Of a stretch of DNA of 64,000 bases, positions 35,614-45,062 are shown in pieces. The stretch is taken from assembly GCF_041153465.1 (NCBI RefSeq), contig NZ_CP154858.1, positions 1,054,001 to 1,118,000 on the forward strand, read 5' to 3'. Positions within the stretch are counted from its first letter, which is position 1; each line of letters opens with the position of its first letter. This DNA is from Thermohahella caldifontis. GTDB taxonomy: Bacteria > Pseudomonadota > Gammaproteobacteria > Pseudomonadales > Oleiphilaceae. The notes below the pieces were generated by a model. The model made no database searches. It was given only the letters and a program-made list of their open reading frames with translations, and had not been told where the DNA came from. The translations under genes and the position numbers were made by a program.

Positions 35614-36993
35614 GTGAGCACACTCTATTTTGATGAAGCCCTGATCCGCAAATACGATCTCCAGGGCCCCCGCTATACGTCCTACCCGACTGCCGTGGAG
35701 TTCTCCGAAACCTTTTCGGAAGAAGATTACCGCAAGGCTGCGGCGGACAGTGTGGCCGCAGGACGCCCTCTGTCCCTCTACATGCACATTCCCTTCTGCG
35801 CCCGACTCTGTTACTACTGTGCCTGCAACAAGATCATCACCAAGCGGCGCGAGAAGGCCGAACCCTATCTGCACCGCCTGTACCGTGAAATTGCCTGGCA
35901 AGCCCGGCATTTCGCCGGCGATCGCCAGGTCGAGCAACTGCACTGGGGCGGCGGTACACCCACCTTCATTTCACCCGAACAGATGCGGGAGCTGATGAAG
36001 GTTACGCGTGAGCATTTCAGGCTGAGGGATGATGACAAGGGGGATTATTCGATTGAACTGGATCCCCGGGAAGTCGACGACGAAACCCTGGAAACGCTGC
36101 GCGAGATCGGCTTCAACCGGGTCAGCCTGGGTGTTCAGGACTTCAACGAAAAGGTTCAGAAGGCGGTGAATCGCATTCAGAGCCGGGAGCTGACACTCTC
36201 CGTTCTGAACAAGGCCAGGGCGCTGGGCTTCCGCTCCATCAATCTGGATCTGATTTACGGCCTGCCCTTCCAGACGCCCGAAAGTTTCGCAGAAACGGTG
36301 GACACGGTACTGGAATTTGCGCCCGACCGATTGTCCGTATTCAACTACGCCCACCTGCCGGAACGCTTCATGCCCCAGCGGCGCATCCAGGCAGAAGACC
36401 TGCCCAGTCCGCGTGACAAGCTCACCATACTTGAACAAACCATCGAAAAGCTGGTTGACGCGGGCTACGTTTTTATCGGCATGGATCACTTTGCCAAGGC
36501 AGATGACGAGCTGGCCGTGGCACAGTCCAAAGGGGAACTGCACCGCAACTTCCAGGGCTACACCACACACGGCAACTGCGATCTCGTGGCCATGGGCGTC
36601 TCTTCAATCAGCATGATGGATCGTCACTACTATCAGAACTTCCACGACATGGAGGGCTACGAGGCGGCCATGGACGAAGGTCGCACGCCCATCAAGCGTG
36701 GCGTCATACTCAATGACGATGATGTGCTGAGACGAGCCGTGATCATGCAACTAATCTGCAATTTCACCCTGGACAAAAAGGCGATCAGCACGACGTTCGG
36801 GATTGATTTTGACACCTATTTCGCGCCGGAACTGGACATCCTGTCCGGCATGGAAAAAGATGGCCTGGTGTCACTGTCCGCGAACGAGATCCGCGTGCAT
36901 GACAGCGGCCGTCTGCTGATCCGGGGCATTTGCAAGACCTTTGACGCATACCTGCCCAAGGCGGAACAGAAGAAATTTTCAAGGATCATCTGA
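35614..36993 (+). CDS. hemN: Oxygen-independent coproporphyrinogen III oxidase
   Basis: 459 residues from GTG 35614 with GGGAGA upstream. Radical SAM enzyme that decarboxylates coproporphyrinogen III to protoporphyrinogen IX without oxygen in haem synthesis. The cluster motif is PFCARLCYYCACNK (CxxxCxxC plus the extra Cys of HemN), followed by HWGGGTPTF (SAM-binding) and the conserved YGLPFQTPESF and HFAKADDELA. Full length for HemN. The FNR site upstream and position beside the cco genes fit low-oxygen induction. Confidence 0.96.
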   Translation: MSTLYFDEALIRKYDLQGPRYTSYPTAVEFSETFSEEDYRKAAADSVAAGRPLSLYMHIPFCARLCYYCACNKIITKRREKAEPYLHRLYREIAWQARHFAGDRQVEQLHWGGGTPTFISPEQMRELMKVTREHFRLRDDDKGDYSIELDPREVDDETLETLREIGFNRVSLGVQDFNEKVQKAVNRIQSRELTLSVLNKARALGFRSINLDLIYGLPFQTPESFAETVDTVLEFAPDRLSVFNYAHLPERFMPQRRIQAEDLPSPRDKLTILEQTIEKLVDAGYVFIGMDHFAKADDELAVAQSKGELHRNFQGYTTHGNCDLVAMGVSSISMMDRHYYQNFHDMEGYEAAMDEGRTPIKRGVILNDDDVLRRAVIMQLICNFTLDKKAISTTFGIDFDTYFAPELDILSGMEKDGLVSLSANEIRVHDSGRLLIRGICKTFDAYLPKAEQKKFSRII

Positions 36994-36999
36994 TACGAA

Positions 37000-37031
37000 T
37001 CAGGCTGCCCCGGATACGTTGGGCAGCCTGA
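37000..37031. terminator. Bidirectional hairpin between hemN and ttcA
   Basis: TCAGGCTGCCC (37000-37010) and GGGCAGCCTGA (37021-37031) around a ten-base loop, in the 54-bp gap between two convergent genes. No strong T tract. Confidence 0.55.
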
Positions 37032-37047
37032 CTCAGCACACGGCCTC

Positions 37048-37902
37048 TCAGATGTTGAGCACGGAGATGACATCCGGCTCGCGCGTGGCCGGATCCACCT
37101 CAAGTGACTGGAAGTCATACAGTTTGGTGTCGCACAGATGTGACGGCACCACATTCTGCAGTGCCCGGGCCATGTTTTCCACCCTGCCCGGGAAGCGCCT
37201 TTCCCAGTCCTGAATCATCGCCTTGATGGCCTGCCTCTGCAGATCCTCCTGCGAGCCGCAGAGATTGCAGGGAATGATGGGAAACTGACGGTACTTCGCA
37301 TAGCGGGCAATATCCTTCTCCCGGCAATAGGCCAACGGGCGGATCACCACGTTGCGGCCATCATCGCTGCGCAACTTGGGCGGCATGGCCTTGAGTTTTC
37401 CACCATAGAACATATTGAGGAACAGGGTTTCCAGGATGTCGTCCTGATGATGGCCCAGCGCAATCTTGTTGCACTTCTGCTCCACCGCAAAGTCATACAG
37501 AATACCCCGGCGCAGCCGACTGCACAGACCACAGGTGGTCTTGCCTTCCGGAACCTTTTCCTTCACCACGCTGTAGGTATCACGCTCAAGGATATAATGT
37601 TCGACGCCAATGGAGGACAGGTATCCCGGCAGCACATCCTCGGGAAATCCGGGCTGCTTCTGATCCAGGTTGACTGCAATCAGATCAAAACGAATGGGGG
37701 CATGTTTCTGCAGGTTGAGCAGGATATCCAGCATGACATAGGAATCCTTGCCGCCTGACAGGCAGCACATGATCCTGTCCCCCTCCTCGATCATGCCGAA
37801 ATCCGCAATGGCACGTCCCACATTGCGGCGCAGCAGTTTCTGCAGCTTGTTCAGTTCCAGCTTGTCCTTTTTCAGTCGGGCTTCTGTTTCGACATCACTC
37901 AT
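37048..37902 (-). CDS. ttcA: tRNA 2-thiocytidine biosynthesis protein
   Basis: 284 residues. ATP-dependent, iron-sulfur enzyme that thiolates cytidine 32 of certain tRNAs. PP-loop SGGKDSYVMLD, and cysteine pairs TCGLCSRLRRG and CNLCGSQED, both typical of TtcA. N-terminal helix (LNKLQKLLRRNVGRAI) as in E. coli. It is convergent with hemN; a ttcA gene close to hemN or fnr is common in gammaproteobacteria. A strong match over the full length. Confidence 0.95.
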   Translation of the reverse strand: MSDVETEARLKKDKLELNKLQKLLRRNVGRAIADFGMIEEGDRIMCCLSGGKDSYVMLDILLNLQKHAPIRFDLIAVNLDQKQPGFPEDVLPGYLSSIGVEHYILERDTYSVVKEKVPEGKTTCGLCSRLRRGILYDFAVEQKCNKIALGHHQDDILETLFLNMFYGGKLKAMPPKLRSDDGRNVVIRPLAYCREKDIARYAKYRQFPIIPCNLCGSQEDLQRQAIKAMIQDWERRFPGRVENMARALQNVVPSHLCDTKLYDFQSLEVDPATREPDVISVLNI

Positions 37903-38070
37903 GATCGGCCTCCGGAAAACGGTCAGGCATTATACACAAGGCCGCCACGGGACTGTATGGGTAAAAATCCTGTTGTACGGGTTCACACTCATAGCATGAC
38001 ACCCTGTCCTTTTTTGGTATAATCGTGCAACATAAAATCACATAAAACGACTTGCTTCAGAGAGGACAGG

Positions 38071-38696
38071 ATGCCCACGACCAAATCCGCGACCGTTGCC
38101 CCGCTGGGAAAACGCGATCAGAACCGACTGCGCAACCGTCAGGCCATACTGGATGCTGCCAAGGCCTGCTTTCTGGAAAAACCCTACACCGAGGTCAGCG
38201 TTCGCGACATCATTCGCCGCACCGATCTGGCAGCAGGGACCTTCTACAACTATTTCACCGACAAGGCCTCCATATTCCGGGCCCTCGTGGATGACTATCT
38301 TTCTTCACTGAACGAACGCCTGCACCACATCCGTCGCAATGCCACCTCCATGCCGGATATGGTCCGTCAGGCCTACGTGGCCCTGTTTTCCACCATCCAG
38401 GAAAACCCGGCCCTGTTTCAGATCATCCGCCAGAACGAAGCCACACTGAACGAAATCTACCAGTCCTCCATGATGGGTCTCAATCGTGAAAGTCTGAAGC
38501 GGGATCTGGAAGATGCCCGCCAGAGAGGACTGCTGCCACAGGATACGGATATTGATTATCTGGCCGCCTGTTTTTCGGGGTGGCCTATGAAATGGGCATT
38601 GCCTTTGCCCACCGGCCCAGTGCCAAGCCCGAAGACGCCGCGGATTTTGCCATGCGTCTGTTCCTTAACGGCCTCAACGCACTGGCCACTCATTGA
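38071..38696 (+). CDS. TetR-family transcription regulator (frameshifted near the end)
   Basis: N-terminal helix-turn-helix: RNRQAILDAAKACFLEKPY, then DIIRRTDLAAGTFYNYF-TDK, a clear TetR DNA-binding domain (residues ~15-65). Start ATG 38071 follows GAGAGGA. The uncorrected frame drifts into Pro-rich nonsense after CFSGWP; adding one T to the T5 run at 38571-38575 gives CFFGVAYEMGIAFAHRP and the end FLNGLNALATH, 208 residues, normal for the family. The ligand is unknown. A -10 element TATAAT lies at 38018-38023. The corrected gene overlaps the convergent DUF547 gene by 23 bp. Confidence 0.82.
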
Positions 38697-39486
38697 GCGA
38701 CCAGTCATAGTCATAGCGGATATTCCCCTGCCTGGCTGCGTCCTCCAGTGACGCAGCATCGCCCGGGCGCTTCAGGGACAGGTGGCGAATGACACCCGCT
38801 TTGCCACCAAAGTCCTCCGCGTACCAATCATAAATGGAGGACAGGATCCAGTTGTCCCCTTCCCGGCGAGCTGACTTGGGCAGCGCAAGAAAATCCGCTT
38901 CTGCAGAAGCCAGTTGCGCATCAATCCGGCTGCCCTCCCAGGCTTCGGGCTTCAGATTGGGGCACCCCACACTCGCACAGTTCACGGCATAGTGAATCCG
39001 GTAGTCTTTCCAGAGCGGCCTCAGGATACGGTGTTCGATGTCATTGAGCGTCAGCGTCTGGCCTGCAACCCGGGTAACGGGATCATCCCACGGACCGAAA
39101 CTGAACCACCCCTTTCCCAGCTTCGTTATGCTTTCCAGAGGGTAGTTATTCAGGATCAGCTGGACGGTCAGAGCATTGTAGAGGTTGATCCAGTACGCTT
39201 GCGCATCATCCCGGCTGAGCCGCCGGGGATCGGTCCCGGTCAGCATCCCGATATAGACATCCAGACGGTTCCTGTCCTCATCCGTGACCTCCGCATAGCG
39301 CACCCTTACCGTTCCGGACGCATCCCTGATCAGATATTTTTTCAGCCAGGCATCCCAGCTGCTATGATTGATCTGAACCAGCGAAGCCGGCTGGAAATGA
39401 TCAAAATAATCCCAATATTCAGATTTGGGCGCACCGAAGGCCAACTGACTGATCAAACCCAACAGGAACACCCATACAATTCTCAT
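38674..39486 (-). CDS. DUF547 exported protein
   Basis: 270 residues from ATG 39486. Signal peptide (IVWVFLLGLISQLAFGA). The DUF547 core is recognisable: QAYWINLYNALTVQLIL, then LNDIEHRILRP, HYAVNCASVGCPNL with a Cys pair, and FLALPKSARRE. Function of this family is not known; the conserved Asn-Cys-Ala-Ser and His residues hint at an active site. Starts at a CATG that also starts the divergent DnaJ-like gene. Its end overlaps the TetR gene by 23 bp. Confidence 0.82.
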   Translation of the reverse strand: MRIVWVFLLGLISQLAFGAPKSEYWDYFDHFQPASLVQINHSSWDAWLKKYLIRDASGTVRVRYAEVTDEDRNRLDVYIGMLTGTDPRRLSRDDAQAYWINLYNALTVQLILNNYPLESITKLGKGWFSFGPWDDPVTRVAGQTLTLNDIEHRILRPLWKDYRIHYAVNCASVGCPNLKPEAWEGSRIDAQLASAEADFLALPKSARREGDNWILSSIYDWYAEDFGGKAGVIRHLSLKRPGDAASLEDAARQGNIRYDYDWSLNEWPVR

Positions 39487-40144
39487 GTCTTCATCTCCCG
39501 GTTCATCCATACATTCGCCCCATCAGACCACTGACAGCGGTGATGGTTCCCCGTTTGCCTGGTTATGCCGATCGCTCAGGCAGGCGCTCACTGAATTGAT
39601 CCGTGCGGATGCCCCACCGGTGCGCGAGTACGACCTCATCCGCACGCTCAGTGACGAGCCCTGGCACCTGTTCCGGAAAAACGCCCTTGGTGAGCCTCTC
39701 AGCCTGTTTCAGACCCACTTTCTGCTCTTCCACGTCCTCCATCAGCTCAGACAGGAATGGGCAACAGCCAGGAAAGGCTGGCTGATCATTGATCCGCTCG
39801 GAATCAGATTGCTACCCTGGTCGAATGTACCGCCCCCGGAGCAAACCCAGGTTGTGGCGCGTGATCCGCTGGCAGATTATTACCTGAACATTGAGCATCT
39901 TTTCAACACGTCCGAAGCCGATGTCAAAGCCATGCTTGATCATTTCTTTCGAAGGCTGCTCCATCCGGAGCAAAGAGAACAGGCACTGGCGACACTGGGG
40001 CTGCCACCTGACTGCCGGGACAAGGCACTCATGCAAAAACGCTACCGCTCACTGGCCATGAAACACCATCCCGACCGGGGTGGCGATGCCAGCACGTTTC
40101 AGGCCATCCAGTCTGCCTGGACCTACCTCAGGTCACTGCCATGA
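39485..40144 (+). CDS. DnaJ-related protein with C-terminal J-domain
   Basis: 219 residues. The N-terminal ~140 residues resemble the DNAJ-related N-terminal domain (YDLIRTLSDEPWHLF, LFQTHFLLFHVLHQL). The J-domain is at the C-terminal end, with the HPD motif in MKHHPDRGGD and ALMQKRYRSLA; it should stimulate DnaK. The J-domain being last is typical of this subfamily. The start ATG at 39485-39487 shares bases with the start of the DUF547 gene on the other strand and lacks a clear ribosome site, so a later start is possible. Ends with an ATGA overlap with the next gene. Confidence 0.78.
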   Translation: MSSSPGSSIHSPHQTTDSGDGSPFAWLCRSLRQALTELIRADAPPVREYDLIRTLSDEPWHLFRKNALGEPLSLFQTHFLLFHVLHQLRQEWATARKGWLIIDPLGIRLLPWSNVPPPEQTQVVARDPLADYYLNIEHLFNTSEADVKAMLDHFFRRLLHPEQREQALATLGLPPDCRDKALMQKRYRSLAMKHHPDRGGDASTFQAIQSAWTYLRSLP

Positions 40145-41136
40145 CCGGATTTGCCGCCCGAGTAATGCTGCTGCTTGGTGTACTGCTGTCTCCCCTGTCG
40201 GGACGGGGAGCAGTCATACTGATGTACCACCATGTTTCGGACGACACGCCACCCGCCACCAGCATTTCACCTGACCTGTTCGAAAAGCACCTTGAATGGA
40301 TCGAAGCATCCGGCTTGCCCGTCATGCCTTTAACGACCCTGCTGGACCGGACACTGAACCGGGGCGAAGAGGTGGAGGGCGTTGCCATCACCTTCGACGA
40401 CGGGTATGCAAACGTCTTCACACAAGCGTTTCCAAGGCTGCGCGCTCGTGGCTGGCCATTCACCGTCTTCATTAATCCGGCACGCGTGGGAATCTCTTCA
40501 ATCTACGCGGACTGGGCGGCGCTTCAGGCCATGCATGACTATGGTGCCCTCATCGCCAACCACACCCGGGATCACCCTCACTTGGTCAATCTTGATGCTG
40601 CGGCAATACGCCATACCATTGAGCGCGCCCAGGCTGACATCGAAGCGCGATTCGGCAAGACACCCAGGCTTCTGGCATACCCTTACGGAGAACGCTCCCT
40701 GGCGACGGACCAGGTACTCAAGGCACTGGGGTTTCTGGGCCTGTCCCAGCATTCAGGGGCGGTATCTCCCGAAACCTCACCGCTGGATATCCCCCGCTTC
40801 CCCATGAACAACCATTACGGCCAGGAAAAAGACTTCAGGCTCAGGCTTCTGACCCGGGCCCTGCCCTGGCAGCCGGACGCGACAGATCCTCTCGTCCGGA
40901 CAGGTGAAATCCCGGTGCTCAGATTCAGTCTGAGTGACACGATTGGTGCAAGGCTCAACTGCTTTGCAGAGGGTGAACGTATTCCGGTGATCCGGATCGG
41001 TTCAGGGCGCTGGCAGACAGCCACCGAGCACGCCTTCAGACAAAGGCGCTTCAAATACACCTGCACGGCGCCGGAATCCCGAAAGCGCTTTTACTGGTCT
41101 TCCTGGCTGTGGATCCGGCCGGAATTACCGGAGTAG
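40141..41136 (+). CDS. Polysaccharide deacetylase (NodB) family protein, exported
   Basis: 331 residues. Signal peptide (VMLLLGVLLSPLSGRGA). Carbohydrate esterase 4 domain at ~25-220: VILMYHHVSDD, metal/catalytic Asp pair TFDDGYA, zinc-binding His in NHTRDHPHL, and the later AYPYGERS. Removes acetyl groups from a cell-surface or exopolysaccharide. The final ~100 residues are an additional beta-rich part of unknown role (RIGSGRWQTATEHAF). Start overlaps the stop of the DnaJ-like gene by four bases, an unusual pairing. Confidence 0.85.
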   Translation: MTGFAARVMLLLGVLLSPLSGRGAVILMYHHVSDDTPPATSISPDLFEKHLEWIEASGLPVMPLTTLLDRTLNRGEEVEGVAITFDDGYANVFTQAFPRLRARGWPFTVFINPARVGISSIYADWAALQAMHDYGALIANHTRDHPHLVNLDAAAIRHTIERAQADIEARFGKTPRLLAYPYGERSLATDQVLKALGFLGLSQHSGAVSPETSPLDIPRFPMNNHYGQEKDFRLRLLTRALPWQPDATDPLVRTGEIPVLRFSLSDTIGARLNCFAEGERIPVIRIGSGRWQTATEHAFRQRRFKYTCTAPESRKRFYWSSWLWIRPELPE

Positions 41137-41226
41137 ATCGCAGGAATCCGTACGTCTCCATTCCAGTCGCGCAAGCGCCCACAATCACGCGCTCCGCATC
41201 AACCGCCGAAGACGGACATCAAAAAC

Positions 41227-42399
41227 TTACCGCACGGCCAGGAAGTGGAGATCACCGATCCGCCCATGTCGCACAACGATCGGCTCTTCCGACAAACCGA
41301 TGGTGACGGTCTGGCGCACCAGATCCGCATCATCCATGAAGACAACCAGATGCCTTTCACCCGGTGCGAGAGCGATGTACCCCTCGATGAAGGCATGCCG
41401 GAACCATGTTCTGGGCTCATAACGATAAACCACGTCACGCAAAACGCGGACCGGTCGGAAGTCCTTGTCCAGCGTGACCAACGTGGGATAGACCGCTTTC
41501 TTGCCGACAAAGGTACGTACCCGATATATCGTCCCTTCAGTGCTTTCCGGCAGCGTAATCAGACGAAAAGGCGTTTCACTGCCCAACAGCCTTGTGACGG
41601 GCTCGTCCCGCTCGAAACGGATCAGCAGCTCCGGATCGTCCCCCGGCATCTCCAGGTGATTGAACGTAACGTCCGTCAGCGCCTTGCAACACCCGGCTGC
41701 CAGATCAGCCGGAACGGGTTCAGTACGCGCCAGAATGACCGGCTCTTCTTCGCGCACTTTCGGTGGGGACTTGTCTTCCTCTACCGCAGGTAGCGGATCT
41801 GAGCGAATCTGGCCGGTGGCATCCACCCAGGTCATGAATCGCGGGCGGTCCTTGCGGGAAAAGCCTCGCGCTTCCAGCGCGGCAGCATCCTCATAGACCT
41901 CACCATCCAGAAAATAAGTGCCTTCCGGCCCCGGTTTCAACGCCTGCTTCGCGGAGGCACCCGCCGCCCCGGGTGAAACGTCAGCCCCGGCAATCCCGGA
42001 TGCCACCCCGGCTCCTTCTGCATCTTCATTGGGTTTCTGAGTACCGTCCTGGGGTTTCTGGTCCCGCGCCACATCACCGGAAATGGCCTTCTCTGCAGGC
42101 GCAGCCTGGCGTGGCGCTACAGCCCCGGCCGAAGCCTGGGGTGTTGATTCTACCCGTTGTGCAGGATCGGCAGGCACCACCTGCGTCTCCGGAGCACCCG
42201 CCGCGTCCTGCGCCTGAGCAGCACCCGGTTCATCTGCTGACTGCCCCCCTGCATCCAGAGATTCCGGATCAGTCTCCCTGATGACCGTGTGGCGTATGTG
42301 GCCGTTCTCGTCCACCCAAGTGAAGATGCGTTCACGTGCAGCGGCAACCTGCGCCAACACACTCACCAGACACACACACAATACAATCCGGTTTCGCAT
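41227..42399 (-). CDS. MalM-like exported protein with two DUF4124-like repeats
   Basis: 390 residues. Signal peptide (IVLCVCLVSVLAQVAAA). Two copies of a TWVDxxGxIR motif: IFTWVDENGHIRHT (~residue 25) and FMTWVDATGQIRSD (~185), of the DUF4124 kind, separated by an Ala/Gln/Pro-rich low-complexity stretch. The C-terminal ~150 residues resemble MalM, the periplasmic maltose-operon protein: GCCKALTDVTFNHLEMP, YPTLVTLDKDFRPVR, ALAPGERHLVVFM. Function unknown. Last gene of the C39-peptidase operon, overlapping the FadL-type porin gene by one base. Confidence 0.65.
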   Translation of the reverse strand: MRNRIVLCVCLVSVLAQVAAARERIFTWVDENGHIRHTVIRETDPESLDAGGQSADEPGAAQAQDAAGAPETQVVPADPAQRVESTPQASAGAVAPRQAAPAEKAISGDVARDQKPQDGTQKPNEDAEGAGVASGIAGADVSPGAAGASAKQALKPGPEGTYFLDGEVYEDAAALEARGFSRKDRPRFMTWVDATGQIRSDPLPAVEEDKSPPKVREEEPVILARTEPVPADLAAGCCKALTDVTFNHLEMPGDDPELLIRFERDEPVTRLLGSETPFRLITLPESTEGTIYRVRTFVGKKAVYPTLVTLDKDFRPVRVLRDVVYRYEPRTWFRHAFIEGYIALAPGERHLVVFMDDADLVRQTVTIGLSEEPIVVRHGRIGDLHFLAVR

Positions 42400-44015
42400 C
42401 AGAAACTCGTCCGGAACGACAGCCCGAGAATGATAATCTTGAGCTTCGTAGTCACATTCAAACCGGCATAGGGGTTGTAGACAATATTCTGCAGATCATC
42501 ACAGTTCACATTACAACTGGTGCCTGCGGGAATCTGTTCGAACGAGCGCATATACGTCGCCGAAAAACTCACATCCGTATCCCGGCTCCACCGATAGCCC
42601 ATGCCCAGGCTGTACATATTGGCCCCGCCCAACGGTGCCAGTACATCCCTTCTGTTTTCGGGAATGACGGTATCCCGTATTTCAACTCCCGCACGCAGGT
42701 CCACCCGTGAATTGACGTGGAACTCCGCACCAAAGGCCCAGTTCCACACATCATGGTATTCCAGGGGAAGTTTCAGCGTATTGGATGTGGCATTTTCCGG
42801 CGCCAGCAGTCGGGCTGCGCCCAGGAACTCCAGATTGCGGTCAAATTCCAGCTTGAACGCGTCCCAGACGCTGTAGTCTGTCCAGCCCACGTCCACGTTC
42901 AGCGTCAGCTTGGGATGGACATCCACGCTGATACCGGTCTGGAAGTGCTGCGGATAACGCAGGTGCATGGTGACATTGCCCGCTTCGCGGGGGACACCGG
43001 AAGGCAGACTGAAGATGGCCGCAGAGATGGCGCCGAAAATGGAACCATTGAAGGACTGCCAGAAACCGGCCCAGTCGGGGGTATAGTTCAGTTCGAACGT
43101 CCCCTTCATATTCATCTTGCCTTCCGACTGATAGCTTGCCCCCCATCGGAACCAGGGGGTAGGCTGCCAGATCACACCAACATTGTAGGTGGGTGACAGT
43201 GTTTCCTGCAGCTCCAGATGCAGGCCACCAATATCATCCCAGGGACCGATATTACCGCCACACAGCCCCAGAAAAGGTGCCAGCGGTTCCCGGCCGGACT
43301 CACAGTTGAAGGCGTCCTGCAGAATTTCCACGACCCCGAGCATCATGTTGGGGGCACGCATGTACTGATCCAGCGCCAGCGCCTGATAGGAGAAGTTGAT
43401 GCCGAGTCCGACCTTCCACTCATCGTTGATCTCGTACCCGAAAGTGGGCGAAAGATAGGTAATCCGCTCCAGCGCTACGGTTTTGCCGTTGTAACGTGCC
43501 GGGTCATTGTTCTTGCGATAGAAGCCTACAAACTGAGGCGCATAAAAGGCATTGGCAAAAGTGAAACGGGAACCCGGCGGATTGATCATGAATCCGCCTG
43601 TCGGCAACAATCCAGGCCCTTTCGGCAGGCGCTGCAGGCCCCAGCCAGGGATATAGAGCGCTGCGGTGCGCGTCTTGCTGCGCTCCCCGACAACCGGGTC
43701 ATTCTTGACGCCGTCAATACCGAAAATGTTGTAGCCTTCAGGCGCCTCGAACGACGCTTCAATATTGAGTGCCGGATTGAGCAGGTTGACTTCCAGCTTG
43801 CGCCCCTTGATATAGGCCAGGCCCGCCGGATTATAGTGAATGGAGGAGATTCCCGGCGGGTCGGCTGTCACGGCATTTCCCAGAGACAAGGCCTTCGGAT
43901 CCACCAGCAGGTTCTGCCCAAGCTGAGCCTGGCTGACACCCGCCAAACCCGACATCAAACTTACAGCCAGTCCGAACCGAAACCACCAGCGTCCCGGGTA
44001 CATACGTCCTGTCAC
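42399..44015 (-). CDS. OmpP1/FadL-type outer membrane channel
   Basis: 538 residues from GTG 44015 (AGGAG eight bases upstream). A signal peptide ends near GVSQAQ. Family features: SLGNAVTADPPGISSIHYNPAGLAYIKG near the start (given in parts: GNAVTADPPGISS, HYNPAGLAY), then many beta strands, a GGFMINPP stretch, and the closing amphipathic strand with aromatic end IILGLSFRTSF. FadL channels take up long-chain fatty acids or other hydrophobic substrates. The inner part has extra Cys residues and a long loop, so the substrate may differ. 15 bp downstream of the barrel gene. Confidence 0.8.
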   Translation of the reverse strand: MTGRMYPGRWWFRFGLAVSLMSGLAGVSQAQLGQNLLVDPKALSLGNAVTADPPGISSIHYNPAGLAYIKGRKLEVNLLNPALNIEASFEAPEGYNIFGIDGVKNDPVVGERSKTRTAALYIPGWGLQRLPKGPGLLPTGGFMINPPGSRFTFANAFYAPQFVGFYRKNNDPARYNGKTVALERITYLSPTFGYEINDEWKVGLGINFSYQALALDQYMRAPNMMLGVVEILQDAFNCESGREPLAPFLGLCGGNIGPWDDIGGLHLELQETLSPTYNVGVIWQPTPWFRWGASYQSEGKMNMKGTFELNYTPDWAGFWQSFNGSIFGAISAAIFSLPSGVPREAGNVTMHLRYPQHFQTGISVDVHPKLTLNVDVGWTDYSVWDAFKLEFDRNLEFLGAARLLAPENATSNTLKLPLEYHDVWNWAFGAEFHVNSRVDLRAGVEIRDTVIPENRRDVLAPLGGANMYSLGMGYRWSRDTDVSFSATYMRSFEQIPAGTSCNVNCDDLQNIVYNPYAGLNVTTKLKIIILGLSFRTSF

Positions 44016-44030
44016 AGCATGCACTCCTGG

Positions 44031-45038
44031 TTATTGTTCCTTCAGCCCTTCGATGTTGATGGGAATGGAAAGTCCCACCATCACGTCCGGCGAATCCTCG
44101 GTCAGACCGAAGCCCATGTAAGTGGTAATCAGTTTGGTATCGCTGACACGCACCCCCAGAGAAAAGTTGACGGTGGCGCTGAGCGAATCCATGGTGTTCT
44201 GCTCACGGCCATCAAGAAACGTCAGTGTCGTCTGATCCGTGAACGAAATCTGATTGGAAATGCTCAGTGACACATCATAAGACAGGGCATAAGAAAAACC
44301 TGCCGAAACGGAAAGCGTATTGCCCGGATCCACCTTGACCAGCAGATTACCGCCCCGCACCTGGTTCAGACCGGTTTCCGGGAGGGCCAGCGTGGCCGTG
44401 ACCGAACCGAAAACGATGACCGGATCCAGCACTTTGGAACCGCTGGCGCCGAAGGAAACCGAGTAGTACCCCGCGCCCGACGCCAACTGTCGTTCCACGT
44501 CGATTTCATAGGGGGACACCCCGGTCTTGCTCTTGAGTGTGCCAAAAAACGTATAGGAGGGCTTGCCGGGCACATACGCAAAGGGCTGCCAGCGCAACGT
44601 AAAACTGACATCCCCCATATCCGTGTTGACCAGGTTTTTGCTGGACTCGTATTTGACGACCAGTGGCACCCGGGTACTCAGCGTGAGGTTATTGAGCACG
44701 CCATAGTCGAAGGTGAAACTGTTGGTAAAGGTATGCTGGGCATCCGGCGTCACATCAAAGTTGCGAATGCTGCCGTTGACGATGTCCACATCCAGGCGCT
44801 GATCGCCGAAGTAGCTGTAGTCCAGCCCATAGTTCAGGGACATCTTGCCCTTTTTCAGAAGACTGTAATTCTTCTCCGTTGCCGTAAAGACCTCTTCAAG
44901 CTTCTTGGCTTCGTCACCTTCATCCTGCTTGGCCAGAGCCTCCCTCGCCTGATCCACGCTGCTTTTCTCTGCGGCCTGCAACAGGGGCGAGCCCGCACTG
45001 CTCAGACCGATCAACCCGAGTAGCACCCAACGTTTCAT
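44031..45038 (-). CDS. Outer membrane beta-barrel protein of the C39 operon (FapF-like)
   Basis: 335 residues. Signal peptide (WVLLGLIGLSSAGSPLLQA). Residues ~25-65 are a charged helix (VDQAREALAKQDEGDEAKKL and then EEVFTATEKNY), then a long run of alternating beta strands (LNYGLDYSYFG, FTNSFTFDYGVLNNLTLS, SVSFGASG, LSATVNFSLGVRV) consistent with a beta barrel. A helix before a barrel recalls FapF, the amyloid exporter of the Pseudomonas Fap system, and the C39 peptidase gene next door recalls FapD. This link is inference: I see no Fap amyloid repeats in the window. Confidence 0.65.
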   Translation of the reverse strand: MKRWVLLGLIGLSSAGSPLLQAAEKSSVDQAREALAKQDEGDEAKKLEEVFTATEKNYSLLKKGKMSLNYGLDYSYFGDQRLDVDIVNGSIRNFDVTPDAQHTFTNSFTFDYGVLNNLTLSTRVPLVVKYESSKNLVNTDMGDVSFTLRWQPFAYVPGKPSYTFFGTLKSKTGVSPYEIDVERQLASGAGYYSVSFGASGSKVLDPVIVFGSVTATLALPETGLNQVRGGNLLVKVDPGNTLSVSAGFSYALSYDVSLSISNQISFTDQTTLTFLDGREQNTMDSLSATVNFSLGVRVSDTKLITTYMGFGLTEDSPDVMVGLSIPINIEGLKEQ

Positions 45039-45062
45039 CCGTTACACCTTTATCCCAAGCTG

